Source: Altererythrobacter lutimaris (GTDB taxonomy: Bacteria; Pseudomonadota; Alphaproteobacteria; Sphingomonadales; Sphingomonadaceae). From it: a stretch of DNA of 64,000 nucleotides. The position numbers and the translations under genes were made by a program. This document shows, one piece after another, positions 44,651-53,975 of the stretch. The notes under the pieces are model-generated. The model did not search any database, was not told the DNA's origin, and saw nothing but the letters and a program-made list of their open reading frames with translations. Numbering within the stretch: position 1 is the first letter of the stretch; each line of letters opens with the position of its first letter. Location: positions 124,001 through 188,000 of the forward strand of contig NZ_JABWTA010000001.1 in NCBI RefSeq assembly GCF_013371495.1. Direction: 5' to 3'.

Positions 44651-46927
44651 ATGCTTACGAGGTTTTTCCTTGTAGCTATGATCGCATGGCTTGCAGCCGT
44701 GCCGGCGGCGGCCGAGCATTTCTTTGTGCGCAATCAGAACGAATACGCTCACGCACTAAAGCAAATTGAAGCGGGCGACGTGATCATCCTGGCGAATGGC
44801 GAGTGGCGGGATTTTGAGCTCGTAATCACCGGCAAGGGCCGCAAGGGCAGGCCCATCACTGTCATATCGGAAGAGGCGGGGAAGGTAATCCTGACCGGCC
44901 AATCGAGCCTTCGTATCGGCGGCGAATACATTCTGGTCACAGGGTTAGTCTTCAAGGACGGCTACAGTCCCCGCGGCGAAGTCATTTCATTCAGGCGGAA
45001 TAAGCAAGATCTGGCCCGCAACAGCCGCGTGACCGAAGTCGTGATTGACGGCTTCAGCAAGCCGGATCGTTATGAGTCTGACTATTGGGTCGGAATGTAC
45101 GGCAAGAACAACCGGTTCGATCACAACCATCTTGTCGGAAAAACCAACAAGGGTGTGACCCTTGCAGTCCGCCTCGATAGTCCGGAGAGTCAGAAAAACG
45201 GCCATCGGATAGACCACAATTACTTCGGGCCACGTCCAGTCCTCGGGTCGAATGGGGGCGAGACACTTCGCATTGGAACCAGCAAGTATTCGATGCATCG
45301 CTCAGATACATTGGTCGAGAACAATGTGTTTGATCGCACCGATGGCGAAGTGGAAATCATTTCCTCGAAGTCTGGCGGAAATGTCTTTCGAGGCAATCTG
45401 TTCTTGCGCTCGCGTGGAACGCTCACTTTGCGTCACGGCGACGATAACCTTGTTGAGCGCAACGTGTTCCTCGGCGACGGAAAGGACTATACCGGCGGCA
45501 TTCGCGTAATCAATCGCAACCAGACAGTGCGCGAAAACTATATGGAGGGGTTGCGCGGAACCGGTTTTTCGAGCGCTCTCACCGTAATGAATGGTGTGCC
45601 CAATTCACCGGTCAACCGCTATGTTCAGGTCGAGAACGCGCTGATTGAACGTAATACGGTTATCGATAGCAGGCGCATCACGCTCGGCGCAGGTGCTGAT
45701 GAAGAGCGGTCTGCTGTTCCGATTGCAAGCGTGATGAAGGGCAATCTGTTTGGCGGGCTCGATGGCGGAACCTTTATCGAGGTCGATGCGGATATCTCCG
45801 GCATAGCGCTGTCTGGCAATGCAATCATCGCAGGTAACGCTCATAGCGCTCTTCAGTTGATGGAACGCGCTTCCACCGACATGGTCCGGGCCGACAATGG
45901 CCTTCTTTATCCCAGCGATCCTCGGCTAGCGGAAACAGGCGCTCCAAAGGACTTGCAGCCAATTCCGCTCAGCAAGGTTGGTGTCTCCTGGTATGCCAAG
46001 CCGGATGATCGATCACCGTTCGGTAGCAGTGGATCCGTGCTGCAGGTTCCTGCCGCGGAAGGCGCGCTCGCACAAGCGGTGTCGAACGCAAAAGACGGCG
46101 ACGTGTTGCTCCTCGCTCCTGGCAAGCACATCGCTGATCGTACGCTTACTCTGGATAAAACTCTCACAATCAAATCTGCCTTGAGTGCCGGCGAAGCGGA
46201 GGAGTTGGCAGTGATCATGTTCACGCGGCCATCACTGTTCGAGCTAAGCGAAGGGGGAAATCTACAGCTTGCGAACTTGCAAATTGACGGGGCACTGGCT
46301 CCGGATTCGGTTGGCAATTCGATGATCCGAACAACGAGTTATCCGATCCAGTCGAACATGCTGGTAGAGATGGATGGCGTGTCTGTACGAAATCTCGAGG
46401 TCAACAAATCGTTTAACGTCCTCACACTTGGCAAAAGCGCGCTCGCGCAGCGCGTCTCCATCCGCAACAGCGATTTTGCCAATATCAGTGGAACCGTTGT
46501 GTCCGCTGCGGCGGAGACGGAAGACTTCGGTCAATACAATGTCGAATATCTCGATATCATTGATAGCAGCTTTGCAGATATCGGTGGGCCAATAGCGGAT
46601 GTGTATCGCGGCGGCCGCGACGAGAGCACTTTCGGTCCGCTCGTGACCGTTTCAGGCAATGCCCTGGCAAATGTCGGACATGCCGCGACGAACGGGTCGG
46701 GCGGATCTATCCATCTGCATGGGGTTCAGACGACGCAGATCACACGCAACGCCGTCACCAATTCAGCGCCGGTGAGAATTGTCCACACAGTCGGAACGCC
46801 GAAGTCAGCTCTGACCGACAACGCATTTGTCAAAACGGCTGCACCGCTTTTCGAAGAGTTGAACTTCGAAGGCGATCCACGGGTCAAAACGCGCGGCAAT
46901 ATGCTCGATGGAGAGCCGCTTCCATGA
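44651..46927 (+). CDS. PL6 family alginate lyase, two-domain beta-helix
   Basis: A 758-residue exported lyase of polysaccharide lyase family 6. Signal peptide 1-21 (MLTRFFLVAMIAWLAAVPAA). The N-terminal beta-helix has NGGETLRIGTS (201-211, metal site) and the likely catalytic Lys240 (EVEIISSKSGG) and Arg261 (GTLTLRHGDDN). A second beta-helix fills the C-terminal half, as in the exolytic dimeric PL6 enzyme AlyGC, and the length is similar. It cuts alginate by beta-elimination. Start 44651 (GTG at 44630 is an alternative). The next gene overlaps by four bases. Confidence 0.9.
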   Translation: MLTRFFLVAMIAWLAAVPAAAEHFFVRNQNEYAHALKQIEAGDVIILANGEWRDFELVITGKGRKGRPITVISEEAGKVILTGQSSLRIGGEYILVTGLVFKDGYSPRGEVISFRRNKQDLARNSRVTEVVIDGFSKPDRYESDYWVGMYGKNNRFDHNHLVGKTNKGVTLAVRLDSPESQKNGHRIDHNYFGPRPVLGSNGGETLRIGTSKYSMHRSDTLVENNVFDRTDGEVEIISSKSGGNVFRGNLFLRSRGTLTLRHGDDNLVERNVFLGDGKDYTGGIRVINRNQTVRENYMEGLRGTGFSSALTVMNGVPNSPVNRYVQVENALIERNTVIDSRRITLGAGADEERSAVPIASVMKGNLFGGLDGGTFIEVDADISGIALSGNAIIAGNAHSALQLMERASTDMVRADNGLLYPSDPRLAETGAPKDLQPIPLSKVGVSWYAKPDDRSPFGSSGSVLQVPAAEGALAQAVSNAKDGDVLLLAPGKHIADRTLTLDKTLTIKSALSAGEAEELAVIMFTRPSLFELSEGGNLQLANLQIDGALAPDSVGNSMIRTTSYPIQSNMLVEMDGVSVRNLEVNKSFNVLTLGKSALAQRVSIRNSDFANISGTVVSAAAETEDFGQYNVEYLDIIDSSFADIGGPIADVYRGGRDESTFGPLVTVSGNALANVGHAATNGSGGSIHLHGVQTTQITRNAVTNSAPVRIVHTVGTPKSALTDNAFVKTAAPLFEELNFEGDPRVKTRGNMLDGEPLP

Positions 46928-49101
46928 GGAGTTTGCTCGCCTCGATTGCCATTCTGGCAGGGATGGGCGCGCCCGCTGCCGTGCCTGTGGCTTTTGCTCA
47001 CGATGCGCCAGTGAACGCAAAATCAGCATTGCCACCGCTGTATCAAACTGAAGTCGATCGCGCTCAGTCCTTCGTGTCGCAAATGATGGGGCAAGGTGTC
47101 GTCGTTCCCGTGCCGAAAGATCCCGGCGGCGGTTACACGCACGAGCAGCACAAGCGTAATTACCGCGCACTCTATCTTGGCGGTCAACTGTATCAGATCA
47201 CAGGCGACGAGGCATATCGGACCTATGTCAAAGACATGCTCCTTGAATATGCTGCGCTTTATCCAACGCTGGGTGACCATCCCGCCAAAGCGAACCAGAA
47301 TGTCGGGCGACTTTTCTGGCAAGTGCTCAATGATGCGATGTGGCTGGTTCATGCGGTTCAGGGCTATGCTAACATTCGTGACAGTCTGACGGATGAGGAA
47401 CGGGCGAAGATCGACAATGATCTGTTTCGCAAAGCGGCACACTTTTTGTCCGTAGATTCCCAAAGGACATTTGACCGCATTCATAACCATGCGACCTGGG
47501 CGACGGCGGGCGTCGGGATGACCGGTTATTTGCTCGGCGATGAAGACTTGGTCGAGCGGTCGCTGTTAGGCTCTGACAAGAGCGGACGGACCGGCTTCTT
47601 GCGGCAGACCGAGCTGCTGTTTTCGCCTGATGGGTATTACACCGAAGGCCCTTATTATCAGCGCTTCGCAATGCTTCCTTTTGTTGTGTTCGCGAATGCC
47701 ATCGAGCAAAACGAGCCTGAAAGACGGATATTCGAATACCGCGACGGGATATTGGTCAAAGCGCTCACCACTACCATCCAACTGACCTATGGCGGGTATT
47801 TCTTTCCGTTTAACGATGCCATCCGCGACAAGAGCTTGAACACTGCCGAGCTCTATGAAGGCGTGGCGATCGGGTATGGGCAGACGGGCGATCCGGGCCT
47901 CCTTTCAATTGCCGAGTGGCAAGGGCGCACAGTCCTGAACTCAAACGGATTGATGCTCTCTCGCGACTTGGCGGCCGGGAAAGCCGAGCCATTCGGTTTC
48001 CAGTCGATGCTGCTTCGCGATGGACCGGAGGGCCATCAGGGCGCAGTTGCGATCCTTCGTCATGGAACTGGCGGGCGTCACACAGCTCTGGTCGCGAAGA
48101 ACAGTTCGCAAGGAATGGGGCACGGCCATTTCGATAAGCTGAGCTGGCAGCTCTATGACAACGGACACGAGATAGTTCGCGATTATGGAGCAGCGCGTTT
48201 CCTCAATATCGAGGCGAAAGAGGGCGGACGCTATCTGCCTGAGAACGAAAGCTGGGCTAAGCAATCCATCGCGCACAACACGCTTGTGGTTGATGAAACC
48301 AGCCACTTTGGCGGCGATCAGAAGGTTGCTGACAAATTTGCGCCGTCGCAATTGTACTTTTCTGCGGAGTCTGATCTGCAAGTCAGCAGCGCGGCGATCG
48401 ATACAGCTTACCCCGAAAACAGTGTCAGCATGCTGCGGACGCTCGCATTGGTATCCGTCGAAGGTCTTTCCGCGCCAGTAGTGATTGATATTGTTCGCGG
48501 CGCTGGCGAGGGGCAGCACCAGTTTGATCTGCCGCTCCATTATTCCGGCCATCTGATGGAAACCGGGTTCGAGCTGGACAGTAATGTCACCGCGCGGCCG
48601 GTGCTGGGCGGAGACGACGGTTATCAACACATCTGGGTCGATGGCGTCGCCACTCCCGATGCTCAAAGCGGTTTTATGACCTGGCTGCTCGATGGCCGGT
48701 TCTACACTTACAGGTTTGTCCCACAGGCGGGAATGGAAGTCATCCTCGGCGAAAGCGGAGCAAATGATCCCAGCTTCAACCTTAGACGCGAGCCGATCGT
48801 GATCCAGAGGCTCGCCGCCGCTGAGAACGCTACGTTTGTCAGCCTGCTGGAATCGCATGGCCTTTATGACGGCGCGACAGAACAGACCGTTGGCAGCCGA
48901 AGCCAGATTTCGTCGCTCAAGCACTACCATCAATCGGGCAACGATATCGTCGTCGTCGAAACTGTTAGCGGCGAGAAGACCGCTCTTGCGGTCTCCTACG
49001 ATAACGACCCTGACAAATCTCATGACGTGACAGTGGAAGGCCAAGTCTATTCCTGGACTGGCTTTGCCGCACGCCTCGAAATCCCCGGGGAGGGAAAATG
49101 A
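46924..49101 (+). CDS. PL17 family oligoalginate lyase (heparinase II/III-like)
   Basis: A 725-residue exported lyase of polysaccharide lyase family 17. Signal peptide 1-25. The alpha-toroid domain (about 40-340) carries Asn188-His189 (IHNHATW) and a Tyr region (GYYTEGPYYQRFA, 238-249). The beta-sandwich heparinase II/III domain has GHGHFDKLSWQLY with His400 and His402, and SIAHNTLVVDE. PL17 enzymes release unsaturated monomers (DEH) from oligoalginate, finishing what PL6 begins. Overlap with the PL6 gene (ATGA, 46924-46927) couples the two. Confidence 0.92.
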   Translation: MRSLLASIAILAGMGAPAAVPVAFAHDAPVNAKSALPPLYQTEVDRAQSFVSQMMGQGVVVPVPKDPGGGYTHEQHKRNYRALYLGGQLYQITGDEAYRTYVKDMLLEYAALYPTLGDHPAKANQNVGRLFWQVLNDAMWLVHAVQGYANIRDSLTDEERAKIDNDLFRKAAHFLSVDSQRTFDRIHNHATWATAGVGMTGYLLGDEDLVERSLLGSDKSGRTGFLRQTELLFSPDGYYTEGPYYQRFAMLPFVVFANAIEQNEPERRIFEYRDGILVKALTTTIQLTYGGYFFPFNDAIRDKSLNTAELYEGVAIGYGQTGDPGLLSIAEWQGRTVLNSNGLMLSRDLAAGKAEPFGFQSMLLRDGPEGHQGAVAILRHGTGGRHTALVAKNSSQGMGHGHFDKLSWQLYDNGHEIVRDYGAARFLNIEAKEGGRYLPENESWAKQSIAHNTLVVDETSHFGGDQKVADKFAPSQLYFSAESDLQVSSAAIDTAYPENSVSMLRTLALVSVEGLSAPVVIDIVRGAGEGQHQFDLPLHYSGHLMETGFELDSNVTARPVLGGDDGYQHIWVDGVATPDAQSGFMTWLLDGRFYTYRFVPQAGMEVILGESGANDPSFNLRREPIVIQRLAAAENATFVSLLESHGLYDGATEQTVGSRSQISSLKHYHQSGNDIVVVETVSGEKTALAVSYDNDPDKSHDVTVEGQVYSWTGFAARLEIPGEGK

Positions 49102-49102
49102 T

Positions 49103-49465
49103 ATGGCCAGCAAAGTGCTAAGCAGCAGCGATGCTTTCATTTCCGCATCTGAATTGCCCAGGGAAGAACTTGGCGGCGGCATTTCTCGCCAGATCCTTGG
49201 CTACGGACCGGATCTCATGATCGTGCGAGTCTGGTTTGAAGAAGGGGCAGTAGGCGAGATTCATTCTCACCATCACAGCCAGTCGACCTTTGTCGAGAGC
49301 GGCAAATTCGAAGTGTTCGTTGACGGATCGAAGCGTGCCCTTGGCGCGGGCGATAGCTTCTATATTGCTCCGCATCTGGATCATGGAGCTGTCTGTCTGG
49401 AGCCTGGTGTTCTGATCGACACTTTCAGCCCAGCGCGAGAAGACTTTCTGGATGAGGGGGACTGA
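49103..49465 (+). CDS. kdgF: cupin protein, KdgF-like
   Basis: A 120-residue single-domain cupin. EIHSHHHSQSTFVESGKFEV holds the metal ligands of cupin motif 1 and HLDHGAVCLEPG motif 2. KdgF opens the ring of unsaturated monouronates to the linear form (DEH) used by the reductase. Its place right after the PL17 lyase and before the transporter fits that. The frame begins one base after the PL17 stop (TGATATG). Confidence 0.82.
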   Translation: MASKVLSSSDAFISASELPREELGGGISRQILGYGPDLMIVRVWFEEGAVGEIHSHHHSQSTFVESGKFEVFVDGSKRALGAGDSFYIAPHLDHGAVCLEPGVLIDTFSPAREDFLDEGD

Positions 49466-49467
49466 TC

Positions 49468-50742
49468 ATGTTGAAAGGCAAATTGCGCTATTGGATTGTT
49501 ATCCTCGTCGCGATTGCGACAGTCATCAACTATATTGACCGCGGTGCTTTGGGTTTTCTCTGGCCGGAGATTTCCAAAGAGCTGGAGATGACCGAGTATG
49601 ATTATGCGATCATCCTCAACGTTTTCACTTTCGCATATGCCTTCGGACAATCGATATTCGGCAAGATTTTCGATTGGATCGGGACACGAATGGGCTTCAT
49701 CCTCTCGATCGTCGTATGGTCAGCGGCGACCATCTTGCATGCGTTTGCGCGCGGTCTTCTGACTTTCTCCATTTTTAGAGCGCTTCTGGGAGTTGCTGAA
49801 GCGGGCAACTGGCCCGGCGCGACAAAGGCCAATGCTGAGTGGTTTCCAATCGACGAGCGTGCCCTTGCTCAAGGTATCTTCAATTCCGGTGCCGCGATCG
49901 GGGGTATCGTTTCGGCTCCGATCATCGGTCTGCTGTTCGTCTGGCTGGGAAGCTGGCAGGCTACCTTTATCGGCATCGGCGCGCTCGGCTTCTTGTGGCT
50001 AATACCGTGGCTGATCGTCTACAAAAGCGGGCCGGATGCCCACCCTTGGATTTCCGCTGAGGAACGCGAATATATTCTAACAGGGCAGCGCAATGTTGAA
50101 ACCAATGAGGTCGCAGACTACGCGCCGGACACGAAGGAAATTCTCAGCCGGAAGGAAAGCTGGGGCGTGATTATGGCCTCCTTTTTCCTCGATCCGATCT
50201 GGTGGCTCTTCGTCGGCTGGCTTCCAATCTACCTTTCAAAGACATACGGCTTCGGGGTCGAGGAAATCGCGATCTATGCGTGGATCCCTTATGTCGGAGC
50301 CATGTTCGGTGCCTGGTTCGGTGGGCTTCTTGCCGGCAATCGGATCAAGGCCGGCTGGTCAGTCAACAGAACCCGCAAGACAGTCATAGCCTTGGGTGGC
50401 CTCATCATGCTTGTCTCGCTTCTTGCGACAACGCAGGCTGCTACACCTCTGTTTGCGGTGTTGCTGATGGCTGCGATCCTGTTCGGTTTCCAAACAGCGG
50501 TCGGCAATATCCAGACGCTGCCGAGCGACTTTTACAGCGGGAAATCGGTCGGAACCTTAGCAGGATTTGCAGGAACCGCTGCCAAGCTTGCAGTCGTAGG
50601 CCTCAATTTCCTGATTCCTGTGATCACTGTCACGAGTTACGCACCAGCATTTATCGTTGGCGCTGGTCTTGCGATTGCGACGGTTCTTTCGGTGCTCATT
50701 CTGTGCCCCGACATCAAACCGCTCAAACCAAAATCAATCTGA
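49468..50742 (+). CDS. MFS transporter, hexuronate/ACS-type
   Basis: A 424-residue major facilitator with about twelve hydrophobic segments. The first helix INYIDRGALGFLWPEISKEL and GVAEAGNWPGATKANAEWFP are the anion:cation symporter (ExuT/GudP) signatures. It likely carries DEH or oligouronates across the inner membrane. It follows the kdgF stop by two bases. Confidence 0.88.
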   Translation: MLKGKLRYWIVILVAIATVINYIDRGALGFLWPEISKELEMTEYDYAIILNVFTFAYAFGQSIFGKIFDWIGTRMGFILSIVVWSAATILHAFARGLLTFSIFRALLGVAEAGNWPGATKANAEWFPIDERALAQGIFNSGAAIGGIVSAPIIGLLFVWLGSWQATFIGIGALGFLWLIPWLIVYKSGPDAHPWISAEEREYILTGQRNVETNEVADYAPDTKEILSRKESWGVIMASFFLDPIWWLFVGWLPIYLSKTYGFGVEEIAIYAWIPYVGAMFGAWFGGLLAGNRIKAGWSVNRTRKTVIALGGLIMLVSLLATTQAATPLFAVLLMAAILFGFQTAVGNIQTLPSDFYSGKSVGTLAGFAGTAAKLAVVGLNFLIPVITVTSYAPAFIVGAGLAIATVLSVLILCPDIKPLKPKSI

Positions 50743-50775
50743 CTTCAATCCATTCAAGCAACGGGATCATTCACA

Positions 50776-51528
50776 ATGAAATTCGAAGGCAAGACGGCAA
50801 TCGTCACTGGGGGCAGCCGCGATATTGGGCGAGCTATCTCCGTCAAACTCGGCAGCGAAGGTGCTAATGTCGTCGTAAATTTCAACAGCAATGAAACCGA
50901 TGCCGACGCAACGGCAGAAGCTGTCGAAGCTGCGGGCGGCAAGGCAATCAAGGTCAAGGCCGATGTTACCAAGGCAACGGATGTTGATGCATTGATCAAT
51001 GCCAGCCGCGATGCGTTTGGAGATCGCATCGATATCCTCGTGAACAATGCAGGCGGGCTGGTTGCACGCAAGACATTGGAAGAGATGGATGAGGCTTTCT
51101 TCAATCACGTGATGCAGCTGAACCTGACTTCGACCTTCCTCGCTTGCAAATCAGCAGTTCCATTCATGAGCGATGGGGGCTCTATCGTGAACCTTGCCAG
51201 TCTCGCCGGACGCGATGGCGGGGGTGGGGGCGCAATTGCCTATGCGACCTCCAAAGGCGCGGTGATGACTTTCACGCGCGGGCTTGCGAAGGAGCTTGGC
51301 CCCAAAGGCATCCGTGTGAACGCCATCTGCCCCGGCATGATCGCTACAACCTTCCATGACACTTTCACTCCCGATGCAGCGCGTGAAAACGTCGCCAATT
51401 CGACTCCATTGCGCAGGCAGGGACAGGCGAATGAAGCGGCCGATCTCGTCGCATATCTCGCATCGGACGACGCATCATTTGTGACCGGTGCCAATATCGA
51501 CATCAATGGCGGTCTGGGCTTCTCCTGA
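50776..51528 (+). CDS. SDR family oxidoreductase, DEH reductase-like
   Basis: A 250-residue short-chain dehydrogenase. Cofactor site TGGSRDIG (11-18) with D in place of the usual G, then NNAGG, and the catalytic YATSK after a Ser. In alginate users, SDRs of this kind reduce DEH to KDG with NADPH or NADH, as A1-R does in Sphingomonas sp. A1. Position between transporter and kinase supports that role. Confidence 0.85.
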   Translation: MKFEGKTAIVTGGSRDIGRAISVKLGSEGANVVVNFNSNETDADATAEAVEAAGGKAIKVKADVTKATDVDALINASRDAFGDRIDILVNNAGGLVARKTLEEMDEAFFNHVMQLNLTSTFLACKSAVPFMSDGGSIVNLASLAGRDGGGGGAIAYATSKGAVMTFTRGLAKELGPKGIRVNAICPGMIATTFHDTFTPDAARENVANSTPLRRQGQANEAADLVAYLASDDASFVTGANIDINGGLGFS

Positions 51529-51552
51529 TCGCCTTGAATGTGAGAAGGAGTG

Positions 51553-52443
51553 ATGACCACTGCAATTGTCGGCGAAGCCATGCTAGAGTTTCACAGCCAT
51601 GGCGGGCAAGGCCTTCGCTATGGCGGAGACACGCTTAACACAGCGATCCACTTGGCGCGTGCCGGTCATGAAGTCGCTTACATAACCGCTGTTGGAACGG
51701 ATCCTATCAGTGACGCCTTGGTCGAAGCGTGGGCCAGTGAAGGAATCGATACGCGGTTTGTGCTGCGCCATCCTAATCGTCATCCCGGTATCTATGCGAT
51801 CCATCTTGATGAGCATGGAGAGCGTAGCTTCTTGTATTGGCGTGACCGGAGCGCTGCGAAAGACATGTACGGTCTGCCGGGCATTGACGCGGCAATGGAC
51901 TTCGCGAGCTCCGCAGACTTGTTTTACTTCAGCCTCATAACGCTTGCGGTCGTCGGGAATACGGGGCGGCAGCGGCTTCTATCGGCAGCCAACGAACGCA
52001 AAGACCGTAGGCGGTCCGTTGCATATGACAGCAATTTCAGACCCTCCCTCTGGGTAGACCTTGTTCAAGCACGCGAAGCGTCGCTCGCAGCGATGAAGGC
52101 ATGCACAATTGGTCTGCCGACCAATTCGGACGAATGCGAGTTGTGGGGCGAACAAGTGTCTGAAGCCGAAATCGCGGAGCGATGGATTCAGGCGGGCTGC
52201 AGTGCCGCGGTCGTCAAAGCGGCAGAGAAGGGCTGTGTGATAGCCGGCGCTGATGTGCCCAAGCCGCGCGCGATGGCCGGCAGTCCGGTTCAAGTTGTCG
52301 ACTCAAGCGGCGCCGGCGATGCGTTTAACGGCGGCTTTTTGGCAGGCTGGCTGTCGAGCAAATCGATCGAGGACTGCGTCGAAGCGGGGCAAAGCCTCGC
52401 ACGCGAAACGCTCACCCATCAAGGCGCCATCAGTTTCGACTAA
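51553..52443 (+). CDS. kdgK: PfkB family sugar kinase, probable 2-keto-3-deoxygluconate kinase
   Basis: A 296-residue PfkB kinase. GEAMLEFHSHGGQGLRYGGD and TLNTAIHLARAGHEVAYITA are the N-terminal signature, DSSGAGDAFNGGFLAGWL holds the catalytic Asp (GAGD). The start AGGAGTG-ATG at 51553 is used. KDG kinase makes KDPG, which an aldolase, not found here, splits to pyruvate and glyceraldehyde-3-phosphate. Confidence 0.88.
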   Translation: MTTAIVGEAMLEFHSHGGQGLRYGGDTLNTAIHLARAGHEVAYITAVGTDPISDALVEAWASEGIDTRFVLRHPNRHPGIYAIHLDEHGERSFLYWRDRSAAKDMYGLPGIDAAMDFASSADLFYFSLITLAVVGNTGRQRLLSAANERKDRRRSVAYDSNFRPSLWVDLVQAREASLAAMKACTIGLPTNSDECELWGEQVSEAEIAERWIQAGCSAAVVKAAEKGCVIAGADVPKPRAMAGSPVQVVDSSGAGDAFNGGFLAGWLSSKSIEDCVEAGQSLARETLTHQGAISFD

Positions 52444-52642
52444 GCAACCGTTGGCGATGCGGCACTGTCAAAAGCATGGCTGCAGATCAGTTGGCTTGCT
52501 AGCCGGTGCGGAACAGCAAAGCTAATCACCCGTTCCGATACTTCCATTTACCGCCAGAAGTGATCCAGATGGTTGTGAAGATTAACGGCGAGAACGGGTC
52601 ATACAGCGACTTCGTAAGATGAAGGGCTTGCCGGAATTCACA

Positions 52643-53165
52643 TCAGTTCACACCAGCGTTCAAAACCACTTCAAATACGACCGACATCCCAACAATAGAA
52701 ATAAATACAAAGCCAACCACCCAGCCGCCTATTTCCAGCGATGTTACACGTTCGGTCTGCAGCACGGACTGTGCCATCTGGTCTCGTGCAGCATGACCCC
52801 GCCTAATATCCCCGCTTCCCGAAGACCTTCTGGGTGCTCTCCCAAGCTCACGAACGCCTCGATTGCGGCCTCGTCGCGGCCAAGGTCCTTCAATAGATGG
52901 CCCAGATGAAGACCGATCTCATAGGGCTCAGAAGACCGATCTCATTGGGCTCATCGGCCAACTCCAAAGCTGTCGCATAGGAATCGACCGCTTCTTCCTT
53001 CTCGCCGCTTTCCTTCAAGGCGTGGCCCAGCAATTCAAGTGTTCGCCAGTCTTCCGGCCACGCTTGAACGACGGAGCGGAAGGCAGAGATGGCGGTCGGC
53101 CATTGCTTGTTGGCCATCGCCTTTTGGCCGGCCTCCAGCTCGTCGTAAGGGTCGGTAGAAGACAT
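52643..53165 (-). pseudogene. broken TPR-repeat membrane protein
   Basis: The 5' part reads MSSTDPYDELEAGQKAMANK with TPR-like helices, but ends at 52890 because a 23-bp unit (52908-52930 and 52931-52953, one mismatch) is duplicated. Removing one copy restores EPYEIGLHLGHLLKDLG and a further TPR (DEAAIEAFVSLGEHPEGLRE), in the second frame. A further one-base shift near 52795 leads to MAQSVLQTERVTSLEIGGWV and a membrane segment with a stop at 52643. So a TPR protein with C-terminal anchor has been lost. Confidence 0.6.
52908..52953. repeat. 23-bp tandem duplication
   Basis: Two adjoining 23-base units that differ in one base (52923 and 52946). 23 is not a multiple of three, so it shifts the frame of the TPR gene. 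Confidence 0.9.
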
Positions 53166-53168
53166 CTT

Positions 53169-53288
53169 TCAATCCTGCTCGATCATCTGATCGGTAATCT
53201 CCAAGCGATCAAGGATTTCGATAAGAACGTCTAGTGTCGATCTCGGCAAGGTCAGAATGATGCGGTCAATCGCGAAAAACTCGCCAGA
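53169..53288 (-). pseudogene. remnant of an unrecognised gene's C-terminus
   Basis: Directly before the TPR start, a minus-strand frame without start codon reads ...AIDRIILTLPRSTLDVLIE and ILDRLEITDQMIEQD with a stop four bases before the TPR ATG. It has the look of a real protein end, with an ideal operon spacing, but the upstream part is missing. Confidence 0.35.
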
Positions 53289-53319
53289 TCAAGGCGTTAA
53301 TCGGCCAAATCGCCCGCAT

Positions 53320-53838
53320 CTATTCGTAAATTGGCTGAAGATAGGTCGAGATGATCCTGAGATAACCCAAGATGAAGTCCAGACGGAACCCACAAGAATA
53401 GCGCGCGCAGCAGACACCTGCTGGTTTCCCGCAACAGATGAAGGAGGCAATCTGCTTCAGAGGATTCTTCTCCAGTGCATGGACCGGCACAGTCGCGCCC
53501 TCTGCCGGATAGCCGACCACCAGCAAGAGATAGGGCTTCTCGCTTTTCGGGCGTCCGCACAGATCATGAAGAAAGGTCATCGGCTTCGGCGTGCGCGTGA
53601 GCATGCACAGTCCGGCATGATGCAGCGCGCTGATGAGAATGCCCATCTCGATTCCGAGTGATCCAGGCACGTAGTAATTCTGCTGCGCCTCGTCTTCCTG
53701 GATGCCCCCTTTGCGTTGGCCAAGGATCGCGATGATCCAAGGTGCATGTTCAAGATACGGCTTGTGTTCGTCTGTCCCGAGAGCATCGAGCGCGTCCAAC
53801 CAGGCCTGACCTGCTCTGCCACCATAGAATTCGCGCTC
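53320..53838 (-). pseudogene. nitroreductase family remnant, truncated at both ends
   Basis: The reading frame EREFYGGRAGQAWLDALDAL followed by GTDEHKPYLEHAPWIIAI and NYYVPGSLGIEMGILISALH, then RTPKPMTFLHDLCGRP and LVVGYPAEGATVPVHAL is the C-terminal two thirds of an FMN-dependent nitroreductase. The first third is gone: a stop at 53839 lies right before this, and the adjoining sequence belongs to the TBDR promoter region. After KQIASF the end is also abnormal. Not expected to be active. Confidence 0.7.
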
Positions 53839-53975
53839 TCACAAGGCTGAGTCACCCGCATGACACTTGTGTGACGAATCTCAGTCAAGATTCTTCGTTC
53901 CGCCACAGAACTGACACTCACGCGTCACTCCTGACTTTTAGGGGCACTTCAAAATCAAATGAGGAACCCCGATTC

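Noticed and set aside
52619-52909. A 96-codon plus-strand frame after the kinase gene
   Set aside because: It lies opposite the decayed TPR gene, and its composition looks like an antisense frame.
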